Origin: Thinopyrum elongatum
Taxonomy: Eukaryota; Streptophyta; Magnoliopsida; Poales; Poaceae
Length of the DNA: 64,000 bases
Reading direction: 5' to 3'
Assembly: GCA_011799875.1 (NCBI GenBank)
Contig: CM022297.1
Span: 522,625,362-522,689,361, forward strand
Shown: positions 46,938-57,887 of the stretch, piece by piece
Position numbering within the stretch: position 1 is the stretch's first letter
Layout of the letters: each line of letters opens with the position of its first letter
Program-made: the position numbers and the translations under genes
Notes under the pieces: generated by a model
Database searches by the model: none
What the model was told of the DNA's origin: nothing
Seen by the model: only the letters and a program-made list of their open reading frames with translations

Positions 46938-47330
46938 TAATGGCGCACCATGTATGTGGTGCGCCATTAGTGTCCTCATTACTAATGGCGCACCAGACAC
47001 ACGGTGCGCCATTACTAGCAATTTTTTTTTCCCAAAACTATTAATGGCGCACCAGGGCACAGTGCGCCATTACTAGCTTTAACTATTAATGGCGCACCAC
47101 ACGCTCCGTGCGCCACTACTAACAATTTTTTTTTCAAAACTAGTAATGGCGCACCTGTGTGAAGTGCGCCATTACTAGTTCAAACTAGTAATGGCGCACC
47201 ACAACCACGGTGCGCCACTACTAACAATTATGTTTTTTTTTGCAAAACTAGTAATGGCGCACCCCTAACTGGTGCGCCATTAGTAACCAGGGTTACTAAT
47301 GGCGCATTTTTAGGTGGTGCGCCATTAGTA
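46938..47330. repeat. Left subterminal hairpin repeats of CACTA-B (eight units)
   Basis: Eight short inverted repeats of the form AATGGCGCACC-(6-12 bases)-GGTGCGCCATT, spaced about 40-60 bases apart. These are the expected TnpA binding region. Confidence 0.9.
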
Positions 47331-47661
47331 ACCTGAGACCAGCTAGATATTCTGGACAGCCACCTACCACACTCACTTTCCCCACTTCATTCTCTCCACC
47401 TCCTCCTCCAAGCTTGTCTCGGCTGCCTCCTCCTCCTCACCTCATTTGCACCATAGATTCACCCAAATTAAGTGGTTAAATTACCTTTTTTTGATAGGTA
47501 AGTAAGGGGAAAGCTTTCTTTAATTATGTTGTAGATCTACTTTTTTCTCCCTCCAACAACGTGCACATGCACTTTTTATGGCCTAGATCTACGTATGTTT
47601 GTGGTGTTGCATATGTTTGTGTTTGCAGGTACCGGTATTTGAAATGCGATAGTTGCCAATA

Positions 47662-47795
47662 TTTTGCCGGAATGTTGATTCATTTCCGTTTCGGCGAGAA
47701 TTTGGCACTATGCATTCTTTTTTGTCCTATTTTTAGGCAAAGTCATGCCAAATTTTTTCTTGGTTCTAAAATATCGTTTTGCTCTACCCCGCAGG
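47662..47795 (+). repeat. Foldback-related sequence in the TNP2 leader
   Basis: TTGCCGGAATGTTGATTCAT and AGGCAAAGTCATGCCAAA resemble one arm of the foldback at 123-291. It ends at the GCAG before the TNP2 start codon, so it lies in a probable leader intron. Confidence 0.65.
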
Positions 47796-47800
47796 CGACC

Positions 47801-50559
47801 ATGGTCCGCACGATGACCGAAGGCATCGTGAATAGGTTTTTGAGCTCCGCGAAGGCCGAGATGCTTCAAAAGAACGAGACGGAGATAAGATGTCCGTGTC
47901 GAAGATGCAAGCTGAAGAGCCTTATTACGGACCCGGATTCCGGACAGGTGCGGGACCACCTGCTCTTGCGTGGTTTCATGGATGGCTATCGGTGGCAAGG
48001 TGATGAAGATGACTATGAAGTCGTCCATGGGGGCCGGGCAAGAAATGAGGAAGGGCAGCAAGACAACCGCGGCGGCGAGGGCGGGCGAGAAGACGAAGAA
48101 TCTCCAGGACATGATCACGATGGTGATGCAGTACACAGTCATCATGTAGAAGATGCCAGACATGATGATGAGGAAGATCAAGACGAAGGGCATGATCATG
48201 AAGATGAAGATGCCGGAGCAGACGACGATGGACCATCGATGGGCTGGGTGCAGGACCCTCATATTCAAGAGCTGCTTCTCAAGCAGACGGATAACGCAAG
48301 AGCTGCCGCCCGAGAGAAAGCCAAGCTGGATCAACTTGAGATAGACGCGGTTACTCCATTGTATGAAGGATGCAGACCCGAGGACACCCGCCTGAAAGTA
48401 ACGCTCATGGCTCTGGAGATGAAGGTAAAACACAAAATGACCGACGCATGCTTCGACGAGAACATGTCATTCTGGCACGAACGTCTTCCCAAGGGGAACA
48501 AGTGCCCGACCAGTTTCGAGGAGGCGAAGAAAATCGTGTGTCCTCTGGATTTACCGCACGTGAAATACCATGTGTGCATGAACGATTGCATCATTTATCG
48601 GGACGAGCACGCGGAGTCTACCATATGCCCGGTGTGCGGCGTCACTCGATACAAGAAGAGGAAGAAAGCTCCTCGAAAAGTGGTGTGGTACTTTCCGATC
48701 ACTCCTCGTCTGCAGTGGTATTTCACGGACCCTAAGGCAGCAAAGCTCCTGCGTTGGCACGCGGATAGGGAGGAGAAGAAGCGAGAAGATGACGGAAATG
48801 ATCCGGAGATAAATAAAAAAGACAAGATGCTGAGTCACCCTAAGGATGCGAGCCAGTGGCAAGCGTTGAACTTCGAATACCCAGATTTTGGGGACGATCC
48901 AAGGAACATCGTGCTGGGTGCGAGCACCGATGGAGTCAATCCGTTTGGCAGCCAGAGAAGCACACATAGCACCTGGCCTGTGTTTGTGTGGATGTACAAC
49001 CTTCCCCCCTGGAAGTGCATGAAGAGGAAGTACATTCATATGAGTATGCTAATTGAAGGGCCGAAACAACCAGGGAACGACATCAATCTATATCTGGGGC
49101 TGCTGAAAGAGGAGCTAGACACGCTGTGGAAAACGCCAGCCAATACGTGGGACGCCGCAGAGAAAGAATATTTCCCTATGAGAGCCGCACTGCTCACGAC
49201 TGTCACGTGCTGATGACGCAGATACTTCCAGTTGCAATCTGTGGGATCATGGACGCGCACGTCCGTGAAACGCTATTTGGCCTATGCAACTTTTTCGACG
49301 TCATCTCTCGGAAGTCGGTTGGCATGAGGCAACTCAGAAGGCTACAGGAAGAGATCGTGGTGATACTATGCGAGCTTGAGATGTACTTCCCGCCCGCATT
49401 CTTCGATGTTATGGTGCATCTGCTGGTCCATATCGTGGAGGATATCATCCAACTCGGGCCGACGTTCCTGCACAGCATGATGCCGTTCGAAAGGATGAAT
49501 GGTGTCATCAAAGGATACATTCGCAACATGTCACGTCCAGAGGGAAGCATAGCCAGGGGCTTTCTGACCGAAGAGTGCATCTCCTACTGCACGAATTATC
49601 TAGGCATCGAGAACCCCGTTGGTCTGCCCGTCAACAGGCACCTCGGCAGGCTCGCTAGATGGGGTCACCGCGATGGTCGCCGCGAAATGCATGTCGACTT
49701 CGAGGGTCGACTCGCCGACTTTGAAAGAGCAAACCTAGTCGCGCTACAACACATAGACGTGGTCGATCCTTGGGTGGTAGAGCACAAAACCTTTATTGAG
49801 AAGACGTACAATGACCGAGGCCAACAGAGGACGGACGGAGATATAATCACAGAGCACAACTCATGTTTCACGCGTTGGTTCAAGGAGAAGCTTCTGTCGT
49901 ACCCTTTACATGAGGATTCTTCCGCGGAAGAAAAACTCATATTCGCCTTGTCACAGGGCGCCGAGCACAACCTGATGACCTGTGAGGCGTACGATATCAA
50001 CGGCTACACATTCTACACCAAGGACAAGGACATGAATAGCGATGGTTATCAGAACTCCGGGGTAACGATGGAATCCTACACCGGTAACGACAAGGACAGA
50101 TACTATGGAAGAATCGAGGAGATCTGGGAGCTGAGCTACGCTGGAGAGAAGGTCCTGATGTTTCGTGTCAGATGGGCCAAGAGCGTCCTAAAAGAAGACC
50201 GGTATTTCACCACCATGGTTATACCCGAAGCCAAATCCAAGACCGCGGGCGCAAACGTCACCGCGAAAAATGAGCCATGGGTACTGGCTTCCCAAGTGGA
50301 CCAATGCTTCTTCATTACCGACCCGTCAAAGCCCAGTCGTGTTGTCGTGAGGAGAGGCAAAAGGAAGATCATCGGAATGGATGGAGTCGCCAATGAGCAA
50401 GACTTCGACAAGTACGGCGACCCGAAGATGGAACATGACGACGACGATGAAGTGCCATACACCACAAGAAGAAGCAGGACCACCCTACCTAAAGGACGTC
50501 TGTTCAACAGAAGAACTCCATTTGCGAAAAAGAAGGGCAAGAAGATTGTGAAAAGATAG
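47801..50559 (+). pseudogene. TNP2-type CACTA transposase with internal deletion
   Basis: The start ATG at 47801 directly follows a GCAG acceptor. Residues about 1-75 form a Transpos_assoc-like zinc domain (RCPCRRCK). An Asp/His/Glu-rich linker follows (48100-48235), then the N-terminal part of the Transposase_21/Tnp2 region with the STDGVNPFG motif (48929-48931 encodes the likely first catalytic Asp). Near 49190 the frame jumps: the segment between the family's WD-rich and HDCHVLMTQ blocks, which holds the second catalytic Asp (MH..KN block), is missing. The second frame runs to 50559 with DUF4218-like (FERMNGVIKGY), DUF4216-like (YGRIEEIWEL) and a basic tail. The product should not be an active transposase. 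Confidence 0.9.
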
Positions 50560-51155
50560 CTAGCTATGATCGATTGTATTTAAATCGTAGTCTTCATTTC
50601 TCGATTGTATTTCGACATATGGAAATGGGCGGCACTTTTTGAATTCATGAATATTTTGAAATCTGATGATATTTTTTCATATTCATAAATGTTTTCTAAA
50701 AAATTATTAGATGCAACTAAAAATCCAAAAAAAAATCAAATAACAAATTTGATGATATTTTTTCATATTCATATTTTTTCATAAATGTTTTGAAATCTGA
50801 TGATATTTTTCCACATTCATAAATGTTTTCAAATTTGATCGTCATTTTCTAAAAAATTATTAGATGCAACTAAAAATCCAAAAAAAAAAACAGTTAGTAA
50901 TGGCGCACCAGGGGAGGGTGCGCCATTGCTATGAAGGTATTTATGGCGCACCCGAATGAGGTGCGTCATTGATATACAAATTTTTATTTTTATTTATTCT
51001 TGTATTTTATTTTTCAGTGTTCCTTTTCCTGCTTAAATTTCATGGGCACTTTTTTAATTCATGAATATTTTTTCAAATTTGATGATATTTTTTCATATTC
51101 ATAAATGTTTTACCAATTCACAAATGAATGCAACTAAAAACCCCCAAAAAAAATT
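50560..51155. repeat. AT-rich spacer with repeated blocks between the two CACTA-B genes
   Basis: GATGATATTTTTTCATATTC and AAATTATTAGATGCAACTAAA recur at about 50665-50730, 50750-50885 and 51075-51140. No gene. Confidence 0.75.
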
Positions 51156-51243
51156 ACTAATGGCGCACCGCTAGGTGGTGCGCCATTGCTATCCAAAAAA
51201 AAAGTTACTTATGGCGCACCGCTAGGTGGTGCGCCATTGCTAT
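50892..51243. repeat. Internal copies of the subterminal hairpin repeats
   Basis: Four units of ATGGCGCACC...GGTGCGCCATT type at about 50897, 50940, 51158 and 51210, in the middle of CACTA-B directly before the GC-rich start of the TnpA-like gene region. Confidence 0.85.
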
Positions 51244-51249
51244 CCCTCC

Positions 51250-51760
51250 CCCCACTAAAATCCCCAATCTCTGATCCCCAATCTCACATCTCTCTCAGCC
51301 CCCCCACTGCGCGCCGCTGCCCCGACCCACTGCGCCGCCGCCCCTACGTTCGCCACGTCCCGCCCCCGCGCCCCCCGCCCGCTCCCTCTCCCCATCCTCC
51401 CCTTCCTCCCCCTCCGACCCACTGCGCCGCCGCCCCTACGTGCGCCGCCGCCCCCGCGCCCCCGCCGCCTCCCTCTCCCCATCCTCCCCTTCCTCCCCCT
51501 CCGACCCCACCCCGACGCGTCTCCGTCTCCACGCCGTCGAGCACCGAAGCAGGCCGGAGAAGTCCAGCACGAGCGTCTACGTCGTCTCCGTCGGATACGT
51601 CGATGAACCGGACCGGAGCCGAGCCGAGGAGCACCGCGAACCCGCCACCGAGCCCTTCTTCCACCTCGGATTCCGCCGCCTCTCCTTCAAGTCCGGTCGG
51701 CCTGCTGCTCCTAATCCACCGCCGGGCCTTCGTGTGCCTCCGCGGTGAGCTCCCCTCGCT
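51250..51760 (+). promoter_or_regulatory. GC-rich promoter or first-exon region of the TnpA-like gene, with a 92-bp tandem repeat
   Basis: CpG-rich sequence with ACTGCGCCGCCGCCCCTACG repeated at 51329 and 51421. Long open frames on both strands follow from composition. It may be the promoter or non-coding first exon of the downstream gene, or captured 5' sequence of a host gene. Confidence 0.45.
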
Positions 51761-52796
51761 TGAAGTGTTGTACTTTCAGACAACTAAAAATTCAGTGAAG
51801 TGTCACTAGGAGCAGTAGGAACTGTCAAAATTCAGTTACCTGTCACTAGGAGCTTTCAAAATTCTGTTTGTTGTACCATGTGCTGAAGGCCTGATTGAAC
51901 CTTTTGTTGGTCTAGAAAACCTGACACAAGGTAGGGTGCTGACCCATGGACATACACAATCACTATTCAGACAGACCATGTCCTCATGGAAAACATTTGC
52001 CTGAACTTACTGTGATCGTTCGATCTGCAAGGCCACTGAAGACGGTGCATAAGTGCATGATGATCGTGTGCGTATGTTACGTGGCGCTGCCGGTGGTTGG
52101 GATCACCCTAGTGGATGAAACACAATTAGATTTTGTCAATGTAGACTCTGTTTGTAGAAAGTTTGTGCTCTGTTAAGCAGAGCAGTGTGTGAGTAGGACA
52201 CACATCATTCTTTTAGTATGCCTACTAGCTAGCACAATTGTTCAGAGACTACTGTTTTTGCAAGAGATTGCACTAGTCACTTGTCTAAGCCAATAACCCT
52301 AGACTTTGCCAAACACAGCTTTATCTTCTTGAGTCACTAGATTGTCGGGTTAGTCTAGTCATTCAGCTAAAATTACACTAACTACGTTAACTGACAAAAC
52401 AGTCTTAACTGAAAAAAATCAGTAGAGCAATTATGATCTGAACAATTTTCAGTAGTAGAACAATTATGATCTGAACAATTTTCAGCAGAACAATTTTCAG
52501 TAGTAGAACAATTATGATCTGTTGATAATGTACTCCGGAACTGTGAATACTAAATGAAACTTTGAGGAGGTCATCTTTAATCTGAATAATAATCTTTACA
52601 GGGAAGCTGTAGTACCATATGAATGCACAAGATGGATGTCATACTCAGCATGGATGTTTTACTGCCATTATCTTTGTTTGCAAATGTTTCCGTAAACATG
52701 ATACTCCTCAAATTCAGTTAAACTACTGCCCAGAAAATGATTTTGCCTTGTCCACCTGGGATAATGATTTTGCCTTGTCCACCCGAGAGGCCCTTG
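51761..52796. other. Leader/intron-like sequence of CACTA-B
   Basis: No coding region supported. It contains a short tandem repeat of ACAATTATGATCTGAACAA near 52424-52520 and a 26-base duplication with TTTGCCTTGTCCACC near 52740-52792. Confidence 0.5.
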
Positions 52797-52932
52797 AGTT
52801 TGCCGGAATGTCGATTAACTTCCGTTCCGGCAAATTCGGGTACTCCATATGTCCTATTTTCAGCAAAGGTCGTGCTGAAATTTTCCGTGAATTTTAGCAT
52901 GACTTTGCTAAAAATAGGACATATGGGGTACT
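52797..52932. repeat. Foldback upstream of the CACTA-B TnpA-like gene
   Basis: About 52840-52882 is nearly the reverse complement of 52890-52932 (TACTCCATATGTCCTATTTT against AAAATAGGACATATGGGGTA), with TTCCGTG at the centre. It is homologous to the foldback at 123-291. Confidence 0.8.
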
Positions 52933-53060
52933 TGCGACTAATGCATGGGCCGGGGTATCTTAGTACTTAATTAAGTAGGATCAACTGCCTCTTGTGTTAT
53001 ACATATAGAAGTGTGATATCAACTCATAGTTATTACTAATGTCAGTTGCTCGTCATCGAT

Positions 53061-53296
53061 AAACCCTAATCTGGTAGGATGACCTACTAAAAAAGCCCAT
53101 ACCACATATTCTTTTAGGGTGCCTCGTCATCGATAAACCCTAAATGATGAAAACTTAAGCTTTTAGGGTGCCTCGGTGTCGATAAAAACCTAAATGATGA
53201 AAGCTTAGGCTTTTAGGGTGCCTCGGCGTCGACAAACCCTAAATGATAAAAGCTTAGCTTTTAGGATGCCTCGGTGTCGACAAACCCTAAATGAGG
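53061..53296 (+). repeat. Telo-box array: ~49-bp tandem repeats with AAACCCTAA
   Basis: A unit starting TTTTAGG(G/A)TGCCTCG recurs at 53112, 53161, 53211 and 53259. AAACCCTAA occurs exactly at 53061-53069, 53135-53143, 53234-53242 and 53282-53290, and a one-base variant at about 53184. Telo-boxes are known plant promoter elements. Confidence 0.85.
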
Positions 53297-53323
53297 AGAC
53301 AAGAAGAAGGGGGTTAGGAAGGG

Positions 53324-53505
53324 ACTTGGACCTTAGGAACAACACACTAACAGGTTCCATCCCAAAACACCTAGGCAATATCACAAACATCTCTCAATTG
53401 TTCCTTGACAATAACCAACTTTTTGGCGACATTCCTCGAGAATTAGGTTATTTGGTCAACTTAGAGATCTTGTTCCTTGACAATAACCAACTTTTTGACC
53501 AAACT
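53324..53505 (+). pseudogene. Captured LRR fragment of receptor-kinase type in CACTA-B
   Basis: An open frame encodes about 2.5 plant-type leucine-rich repeats: LDLRNNTLTGSIPKHLG, then ISQLFLDNNQLFGDIPRELG, then LEILFLDNNQLF. This is the LxxLxLxxNxLxGxIPxxLG pattern of extracellular LRR receptor kinases. A 28-base stretch is repeated exactly at 53398 and 53470, a spacing of 72 bases (one 24-residue LRR). It lies in the leader of the TnpA-like gene, 20-200 bases before its ATG, and has no equivalent in the visible leader of CACTA-A. Confidence 0.75.
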
Positions 53506-53527
53506 TTTTTCCTATTTAGAGCGAAAC

Positions 53528-56500
53528 ATGGCCCACAACGATGAGGCCGGCGGTTCGGGCGGCAAGGCATTCTGGGAGCTGTCCCAGGAGATGGAGGAAG
53601 AACCTCAGCGCTATGAGGACGCCGTGGAAGACACCGATCCTGACTACACAACCCCTAGTGGCGTCGGGGATGACACCACTGATGGTACCGCCGAAGATGC
53701 CACCACTGATGATGGCAGCGCACGCACAGATGGCAGCCAACCGAAGAGGCAACGGAAGGACCGGCGCCCGAACATGCTCGGCACCGTCAAGGAGGAATTT
53801 ACTGAAGTGTCCTCCGAGGGGCATCCAACGGCGCCCAAAGAATTAGTCAAGGGGTACGCGGGACAGCTCGGGTGCATTCTCCGGAGCACCATCTCGATCA
53901 ACACCGAGAACCTAAGGCATCGTGACCGAGGGAATTTTCGCAACCTCCTCTTCACGAAGCTGCACGAACAATACAAGTTCCCCGGTGACTTCGCAAACAC
54001 ACGCCTCTCAGGGAATAAAGTGAACAGTGCCGCCCTCACGAAGATGAGCACGGCCCTGGCTACTTGGAGAGGCGCGGTGAAGAGAATGATTGACAAAGGT
54101 GATAGTTATGAGAAGATCAAGGAGAAAAATCCTTCGATCAGCGAAGCTGACTACCTGGAGTTCAAGATCAAGTGCGAGAGCACCGCATCCGAGGAATCAA
54201 GTCGGTGGGGGAAAGATATGCGGGACTTGAACTTAGGACAGCACACACTCGGTCCCGGTGGTTACAGAGTGGCGGAACCTATATGGGACAAGGAGGACGC
54301 GGAGCGTGCCGAGCAAGGCCTACCGCCCCGCTTCGATAAATACCGTGACAAGCAGACCAGGAACTATGTCAGGGCCCGGTACAAGATTGACCCGGTAACC
54401 AAGGAGCTTACCACGGATCCGAAGACCAAGGCGCTTGAGCGTGTTCTGGTAAGGAATACACCCCCGCGTAATTAGCTCCATATGGTTGCATTCTAATTAA
54501 TGAAGCCAAATTTCTAAATGGTTCACGTTCCTTCCGCAGGAAACTGAAAGCAGTAGTGCGGGGTCGTCTGAGAGCTCCCCTTTCGACACCCCTTTAAATA
54601 GGGCGTTGAACGTAATGAAAAACAAGGATAAGCTCAGTAAGCCGTCGTCAGCTGGTCGTGTGGCCGGCAAAGGCTTGTCCACGAAATGGTCGGAATACTA
54701 TACCGCTGGGCGAAAGGAGAGAAAGACGGCCAGCTCGGAAAGCCAGGAGCGCGAGGTTCAACAACTCAAGGCACAAGTGGCGCGGATTCCGGAGATGGTC
54801 GAAGAGCAAGTGCGAGACCAACTGGGAGCGACGATCACCGCCATTATGCCTAACTTGGTTTCTGGGCTGCAGGCGTGGATTGCGGGCGGCCAACAGGGGC
54901 CGCCCCCGATTCCCAGCTTCACGGGCAGCAACTCACGCAACGCGCCGGCGGCGCCATTGGTGTCTCCGGCGGAGGCGGCATTGGTGTCTCCCGCGGCGGC
55001 GCTGGCATTGCAGCTTAATGCACCCAGGTGTGGGAAGAATACGCCGGCCGGCACCTCGGCAGCAAGCGGCCCCTCCGTCAATTGCACGCCCACCGTTAGC
55101 GGTGCCTCGACATTAGCCGAGCTCGACGCCATCATGGTAACTAATTAAGCCTCTCGGCCGATGACTTCATCTCCTTGCCTTTGACTGGGCATCCCTGACG
55201 CCCTACATGTTTTCGCAGGGCGCCGCCGACATTCCATGCACTCTCCTGCACTTCGTGGACGACGAGTTGATCGATGTCGCCAAGGCCAGAATCGTTCAAC
55301 CGGGCAACCGCCTGTTCCACGGTAATCCGATGCCACCCAACGTGTATAGGGTTCAACTGGTTCGGGTGCTGCGGGGCTGCGATGACTTGTTACCTCCATT
55401 TCGACCCCTTGGGGCCGACGAAGATGATGTGATGACCCTCAGCGCCTGCTTAAGCTGGCCCCTGCTTTGGCCGAAGAGCCAGATTCGTTTGGGGGCGGGG
55501 GACACCACTCCACAGACAACACCGCCAGTCGTGCCGGCGCCAAGCCATGGCAAGACCGCCGCAACGCTGCCGGACATGCATATGGCATAGGATCCGGACA
55601 TGCATATGGCACAGGATCCGGACGACGACGACGACGACGGTACATTTACCAACGTCGATAAGTACTTCAACGAACATGGGTACGGTGATGAATTCTTGGG
55701 GCCTCCTTCTCAAGAACCCAACCCTGCAAAAGACGATCTAGCTGGTACCGCGGAGAAACCCAATTGCAACAGGCATCGTCTGGCGTTCAGTTCTCAGGAG
55801 ACGCCTCCAGCTGCCGCCTTCACCGAGCCTCAGATAGCCGAGGTGCGAAATATTATCAGCCCCAACACACTCAAGAAGGCGGTCTCTGAGCAGAACTCAA
55901 TCCCATTACAGCAGAAGAAGAAGGGACGGAAAAGAAAGAGTAACAAGGGTGCGAGCCAGCCGGCACCGAGTATGATCCGTGCTCAGGACGGGCCACCTTC
56001 ACCTAAGGATATCTCGAGGAGGGTGCATGTGGCGGGTAGGCCGATGCTACCGACTAATCTGCTCAATGCTGCAACCGGTGCTATGCGGAGTCTGCATGAC
56101 AGTGTTCTTTCTTTGGAGAAGCGGAGTCTCCGAGAGAATGATGTGGCATACCCGGTTTTCATGGCCAAGGTGCCAGAGGGCAAGGGCTTTGTTGATAGCG
56201 CCATCGAGGGTATGATCGTCCTGCAGTTTGATGACATCTTCGCTATGTTTAACCTTCATCCGCTGCACTACACCTTCGTTCGGCTATTTTCGCTGAGTAT
56301 GGAGATGCGGATCATTAGAGACAAGACCCTAGACATCGTGATAGTCGACCCCTTCTACATGCGTGCCAAGATCTTGGGCAGCGCTGGGGACCGGCAAGTC
56401 GCGAGTTCATACCTCGAAGGCGTCATTCTGGCAAACCCAGATAAGGATAACTTCCTCGTGCCTTACTTTCCCGAGTAAGTCATCCCCTCACCGCCCCGTA

Positions 56501-57133
56501 ACATATGATTTCTTAGATTTCGATCGTTCTTTTTTTCTAACATTCCGTGTTTTGTGGAGTGACACACATTGCACACTCATCCTCTTAAGCCCGAAATATT
56601 CCATGGCCACATATTTCGACTCGGATCGTCAGTCGAAGAAAGACTACACAAATATCAAGAAAGTTCTTGATGATGTTCTCCCCGGCTACGCCAGATCTGG
56701 AGGCACCTTCAGCAGGCCAATTCGTAGGTACGGCAAGCACGTGTTCACCCACAATACGACGTTCCCCTGCGTCAAGCAGCCGCCTGGCGGTCAGAAGGAT
56801 GCCTACTACGCCCTCCATCACATGCGGGCGATCGTACGGGACCATAATCACCTTCTGCTACCAAATAATCTCAAAGATTGGGCCGCACGCTTGTCGGCAA
56901 TCCAGGACGCGGACATCAGACAAGAATTCTTTCGCATCTAGTCGGAGTTTGCGGAAATCATCCATCAAGATGTCCTTCGTACCTCGGGGCAGTTCTACCT
57001 CAGATATCAACCGTCCAACAGTGAGATAGAAACAACGCTACAAATGCAGGCTGACAACGCCTGCGATTTCATGACCATCACGACAGACGGCGGCTTCATC
57101 CACGCTCCGGTCCCTGAGTCGAGTCGAAAGTAG
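53528..57133 (+). pseudogene. TnpA-like CACTA accessory protein, four exons, two premature stops
   Basis: Exons 53528-54448, 54540-55136, 55219-56474 and 56560-57133, all GT-AG with consistent phase. Order: acidic N terminus with a basic KRQRKDRR nuclear-signal-like patch; Transposase_24-like region (QLGCILR, IWDKEDAERA, YVRARYK); a short coiled-coil-like segment (EREVQQLKAQV); DUF8039-like (PCTLLHFVDDE); Asp-rich linker; and an Ulp1/C48-like domain (FFVPYFPE-type motif, then THCTLILL, YFDS). At the Cys position of the protease the protein reads KDAYYALHHM. Stops: TAG 55588-55590, inside a 24-base tandem duplication whose other copy has CAG, and TAG 56939-56941. Apart from these it is complete and may have decayed recently. 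Confidence 0.85.
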
Positions 57134-57378
57134 TGATGCTATGTAGTTCTGAAATATCGATTAGCTCATGTTGTAATTAAACTTTATTGAACTTGTATGT
57201 CTCTTTGGTTTGGACAGTCGTTCAACTTATATGTAATCGATGCTATTTATTAGTAGGACCATGAATCGTGCTATTAATGTCTTGCTTTTCTCTTCCGATC
57301 CTTTTGTTGCATACTTATATATTGCTTATGTATTGTCTGCGAATTGCTACTAACGTTTTGTTTGGCTAGTGCATAGAG

Positions 57379-57633
57379 ATGCCGTCGTATGTCGTGTACA
57401 AGGGTAAGGTTCCCGGAGTCTACGACGACTGGGAGGAGTGTCGGAGACAGGTTCACCATTTTAGCGGTAACAGTTACAAAGGGTACACCACTAGGGCGGA
57501 GGCGGAAGCTAGATACGCGCGCTATCTAGCGGGAGAGAGGAGGGAGCGGAGGAGGAACCGAATGAAGACCAGTTTCATCGCGATGATGCTCATCGTGATG
57601 ACCGCAGCTCTCTTCTATGTGATGGTAGTTTAG
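57379..57633 (+). CDS. Small RNase H1 hybrid-binding-domain-like protein with C-terminal membrane anchor (CACTA-B)
   Basis: 84 residues, intact. Residues 3-45 fit the RNase H1 N-terminal hybrid-binding domain well (YVVYKGKVPGVYDDW, then the C..QV.HFSG, YKGYTTRAEAEA pattern). After a basic region (GERRERRRNRMK) the last ~22 residues are hydrophobic (IAMMLIVMTAALFYVMVV), as in tail-anchored membrane proteins. It lies 250 bases after the TnpA-like gene on the same strand, as in CACTA-A, so it is either a separate gene or the last exon of a longer transcript; a TAG acceptor at 57368-57370 is possible. The RNase H catalytic domain is absent. Binding of RNA/DNA hybrids or dsRNA at a membrane is a hypothesis. 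Confidence 0.75.
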   Translation: MPSYVVYKGKVPGVYDDWEECRRQVHHFSGNSYKGYTTRAEAEARYARYLAGERRERRRNRMKTSFIAMMLIVMTAALFYVMVV

Positions 57634-57887
57634 ATGATCGATATCGACTTGTAATGTGAAGACAAACTCGCTACTCGCGGTCTCGAGACTTGTAATGTTC
57701 TAACTTTGTTCGGTCTTTTGAATTCGGAGACTAGCTAATATGATGAATTGTATTCGGAGACTAATCTTCTATTGTATTCGATGAATCTGCTGTTTATATG
57801 TTTTGCTGTCTATATTCTGTGCAGTAATATATTTTGTAATCTGTGCAAATATCAGAAAAGAAAAAAAAATATTCCTAATATTCATAC

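Noticed and set aside
46938..47330. CRISPR-like regularly spaced palindromic repeats
   Set aside because: Short hairpins with irregular spacing inside a plant CACTA terminus; they are subterminal repeats.
47708..48433. 241-codon minus-strand ORF
   Set aside because: Lies opposite the TNP2 transposase coding sequence, which has recognisable domains; this is a composition shadow.
51186..51809. 207-codon Pro/Ser-rich ORF in CACTA-B
   Set aside because: Arises from a GC-rich tandem repeat; all frames on both strands are open there, so coding cannot be inferred.
57379..57633. Relict caulimovirus P6 fragment
   Set aside because: The hybrid-binding domain is shared with caulimovirus P6, but position and order are identical in two CACTA elements and no other viral sequence is near.
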